A stretch of DNA of 7,810 bases from JBFEUI01 sp041547565 (lineage in GTDB: Bacteria; Pseudomonadota; Gammaproteobacteria; Thiohalomonadales; Thiohalomonadaceae): assembly GCA_041547565.1 (NCBI GenBank), contig JBFEUI010000114.1:1-7810 (forward strand). Reading direction: 5' to 3'. Of this stretch, positions 6,406 to 7,810 are shown piece by piece (within the stretch, counting starts at the first letter, position 1; the number at the start of each line of letters is the position of its first letter). The position numbers and the translations under genes were made by a program. The notes beneath the pieces were generated by a model. The model had not been told where the DNA came from and did not search any database. It worked only from the letters and a program-made list of their open reading frames with translations.

Positions 6406-6511
6406 TTTTCGAGTTAACAGAGGAAAGAAACAAGTGCTCAGCATGATGTCATTACAGGCTTTCCCGCTGCCCCGTTTTTCCTTTTTATCTTGTATCCTGT
6501 AATTTGTATCT
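6406..6511 (+). repeat. Intergenic repeat element, copy 2 (diverged)
   Basis: Ungapped comparison of 6422-6464 with copy 1 at 5845-5887 gives 30 of 43 identical bases, starting with a shared GGAAAGA. The right arm (6480-6511) matches copy 1 from 5904 at about 26 of 32 positions with one inserted base, sharing CCTTTT, TCTTGTATC and TGTATCT. The distance from GGAAAGA to CCTTTT is 58 bases here and 59 in copy 1. To the left, 6406-6421 matches at 8 of 16, so the left boundary is uncertain. Orientation is the same as copy 1. The self-complementarity of the arms and the inner stem is largely lost. It lies between menE and menI, upstream of menI. Confidence 0.65.
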
Positions 6512-6517
6512 ACAAAT
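6502..6517. repeat. 16-base near-perfect palindrome ATTTGTA-TC-TACAAAT
   Basis: Two perfect 7-base arms around a 2-base centre, at the right end of repeat copy 2 and about 60 bases downstream of the menE stop. It uses the TTTGTATC word of the repeat plus its own complement. It is AT-rich with no run of T that would suggest a terminator. It could be a site for a dimeric DNA-binding protein or simply the repeat end; nothing here decides. Confidence 0.4.
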
Positions 6518-6576
6518 ATGCTGCAAACTACTCACTTTACCTCTCACTCCTCCCAACCTGGCGATTATGGGGCGTC

Positions 6577-7810
6577 CTATGCGCCGTACTCCTGTTTAAG
6601 GGCGACACGATCAATCTTGCCGCTGGAAAGGCGCGGCAGGCGCGACAGGCGCACAAACTCCCGCGGACGCAGTGCGCCCTTGATCTCTTTGCGGCACCAC
6701 TGTTCGACCTCCCGCTCATTAAACGGTCCGGCATAGACAGCACACACCTTTTGCCCCCACACCTGATCGGCGACACCGATCACGCAGACCGTATCAATCC
6801 CCGGACAGTCGAGCATCAACATTTCCACCTCGTGGGGGTTTACATTCTCCCCCCCGCTGATCAGGGTCTCATCGACGCGCCCGGCAATCCGCAAGAAGCC
6901 GCGCTCATCGAGTTGTCCAATGTCACCGGTGGTAAACCAGCCCGCCTCATCCAGGCCGTCACCGGCAACCCTTTCGGGATTGGCATAGCCGCGCATCAGA
7001 CAGTCACCCCTGAGGCGCACCTGCCCCTCCTGCGCCGTTCGCTGTCCCTCGCTGTCAATCACCTCGCACTCGATGCCATCAAGCAGCGGGGCGGCGTAGC
7101 CGCTTACATGGCCAACCACCTCCTCTCCGCCGATGCAGCGTGTTGCCACCTGCGAGGCGGTTTCACTCATACCGTAGGTCACACACAGCGGCCAGCCCGA
7201 CTCCACAGCACGACGGGCCAGCTTTTCATTCAATGCGGCACCCCCGACCAACACACACTTCAATCGCTGCGGCGGCGCACTGTTGGCCTGATCCAGCAGC
7301 CTGGCCAGCATCGCCGGCACCAGCGACACATGGGTCACGGGGAGATGATTGATATCCTGCCATACACGCTCTGCATCAAACCCCTGGTGCAAAACCATTG
7401 CTGCACCGGCACGCGCCGTACGATAGACGATGGACATACCGCCAACATGATAAAGCGGCAGGCAATTAAGCCAGCAATCGCCCGCGGCAAGGTCCAGCTT
7501 GGCATTCACCGCCCCGGCACTGGCATTGAGTGCCCGGTGCCCGAGCATCACCCCTTTCGGCTCCCCACCGGAGCCGCTGGTTGCAATAATGACGGCGATA
7601 TCGCCCGCCTGCCCATGTTGTTTACCCGCGCCACTTAGCGCTTCGATTTCCAGTGATGCCACGTCAATATCGAACGGCCTGTCAACACTGTCATGCTGGA
7701 TCACATAATCAACACCGGCCTGTTGCAGCAGGCGGTGATACCACTGCATCGGGGTCTTCGGATCAACGGGGTAGAGTACGGCATCGAGTTTTGAACAGGC
7801 ATACAGCAAC
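6577..7810 (-). CDS. menE: o-Succinylbenzoate-CoA ligase MenE, 5'-truncated by window edge
   Basis: Adenylate-forming (ANL) enzyme that activates o-succinylbenzoate with ATP and joins it to CoA. About 410 residues are visible. The first codons read Leu-Leu-Tyr-Ala and lead into KLDAVLYPVDPKTP, an internal segment that in family members lies some 60-80 residues in, so the true start is outside the window and the TTG at 7809 is not a start. Motifs in order, numbered from that codon: ATSGSGGEPKGV P-loop (76-87), LPLYHVGGM (117-125), LVGGAALNEKL (187-197), TYGMSETASQ (211-220), GWFTTGDIG (290-298) with D296, GRVDETLISGGENV hinge (310-323), and LSSGKIDR with the adenylation lysine K398. The sequence ends normally at TAG. 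OSB specificity rests on the men context, since ANL enzymes are hard to tell apart by motif. The gene faces the menFDBAC run and precedes menI by 227 bases. Confidence 0.93.
   Translation of the reverse strand, partial: LLYACSKLDAVLYPVDPKTPMQWYHRLLQQAGVDYVIQHDSVDRPFDIDVASLEIEALSGAGKQHGQAGDIAVIIATSGSGGEPKGVMLGHRALNASAGAVNAKLDLAAGDCWLNCLPLYHVGGMSIVYRTARAGAAMVLHQGFDAERVWQDINHLPVTHVSLVPAMLARLLDQANSAPPQRLKCVLVGGAALNEKLARRAVESGWPLCVTYGMSETASQVATRCIGGEEVVGHVSGYAAPLLDGIECEVIDSEGQRTAQEGQVRLRGDCLMRGYANPERVAGDGLDEAGWFTTGDIGQLDERGFLRIAGRVDETLISGGENVNPHEVEMLMLDCPGIDTVCVIGVADQVWGQKVCAVYAGPFNEREVEQWCRKEIKGALRPREFVRLSRLPRLSSGKIDRVALKQEYGA

Noticed and set aside
6400..6436. Possible sigma70 promoter for menI on the - strand (TTGTTT, 17 bases, GAAAAT)
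   Set aside because: Only 3/6 and 4/6 matches to consensus, and it lies inside repeat copy 2; too weak to annotate.
5827..6511. Repeat elements as integron attC sites flanking a menI cassette
   Set aside because: Size and imperfect symmetry fit, but neither copy has the paired core-site motifs (RYYYAAC and GTTRRRY) at its ends, and no integrase is present.
5827..6511. CRISPR-like direct repeats
   Set aside because: Only two diverged copies spaced almost 600 bases apart with a gene between; no short regular spacers or cas genes.
6490..7638. Long + strand open frame (382 codons) opposite menE
   Set aside because: Antisense shadow of a well-supported menE frame; low-complexity His/Gln/Arg-rich translation with no recognisable domain.

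Overview
The window is a menaquinone (vitamin K2) biosynthesis locus from a GC-rich bacterium, most likely a gammaproteobacterium. The protein motifs are closest to the enterobacterial-type (o-succinylbenzoate, non-futalosine) Men enzymes. The high GC and gene order would suit a Chromatiales-like or sulfur-oxidising lineage, but that placement is inference and not certain.

Layout. On the + strand, positions 1-5828 hold a tight five-gene run: menF (5' end cut by the window edge), menD, menB, menA and menC. Junctions are a 4-base overlap (menF/menD), a 70-base gap (menD/menB) and two 4-base gaps (menB/menA, menA/menC), as expected for one transcript. On the - strand, converging on this run, lie menE (7810 down to 6577, 5' end cut by the window edge) and then a hotdog-fold thioesterase (6349 down to 5939) that fits the DHNA-CoA hydrolase step (MenI). 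No RNA genes, IS elements, CRISPR arrays or origins were seen.

Pathway. MenF turns chorismate into isochorismate. MenD adds a succinyl-semialdehyde unit from 2-oxoglutarate. MenC dehydrates SHCHC to o-succinylbenzoate, MenE makes its CoA thioester, MenB closes the naphthoyl ring, the thioesterase frees 1,4-dihydroxy-2-naphthoate, and MenA prenylates it in the membrane. Two steps are not encoded here: MenH (SHCHC synthase) and the final methyltransferase (UbiE/MenG).

The least ordinary part is the non-coding DNA around the thioesterase gene. Two directly oriented, diverged copies of one intergenic repeat of about 105-109 bases (5827-5935 and about 6406-6511) flank this gene. The gene is much poorer in GC (about 48% by hand count) than its neighbours. 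The better-preserved copy is a long imperfect inverted repeat whose arms are built from degenerate 7-base words (TTGTATC, TTGTCAC, CTGTATC) and which fills the space between the two convergent stop codons. This resembles a dispersed repeat or MITE-like family, possibly flanking an acquired cassette and possibly ending transcription from both sides.
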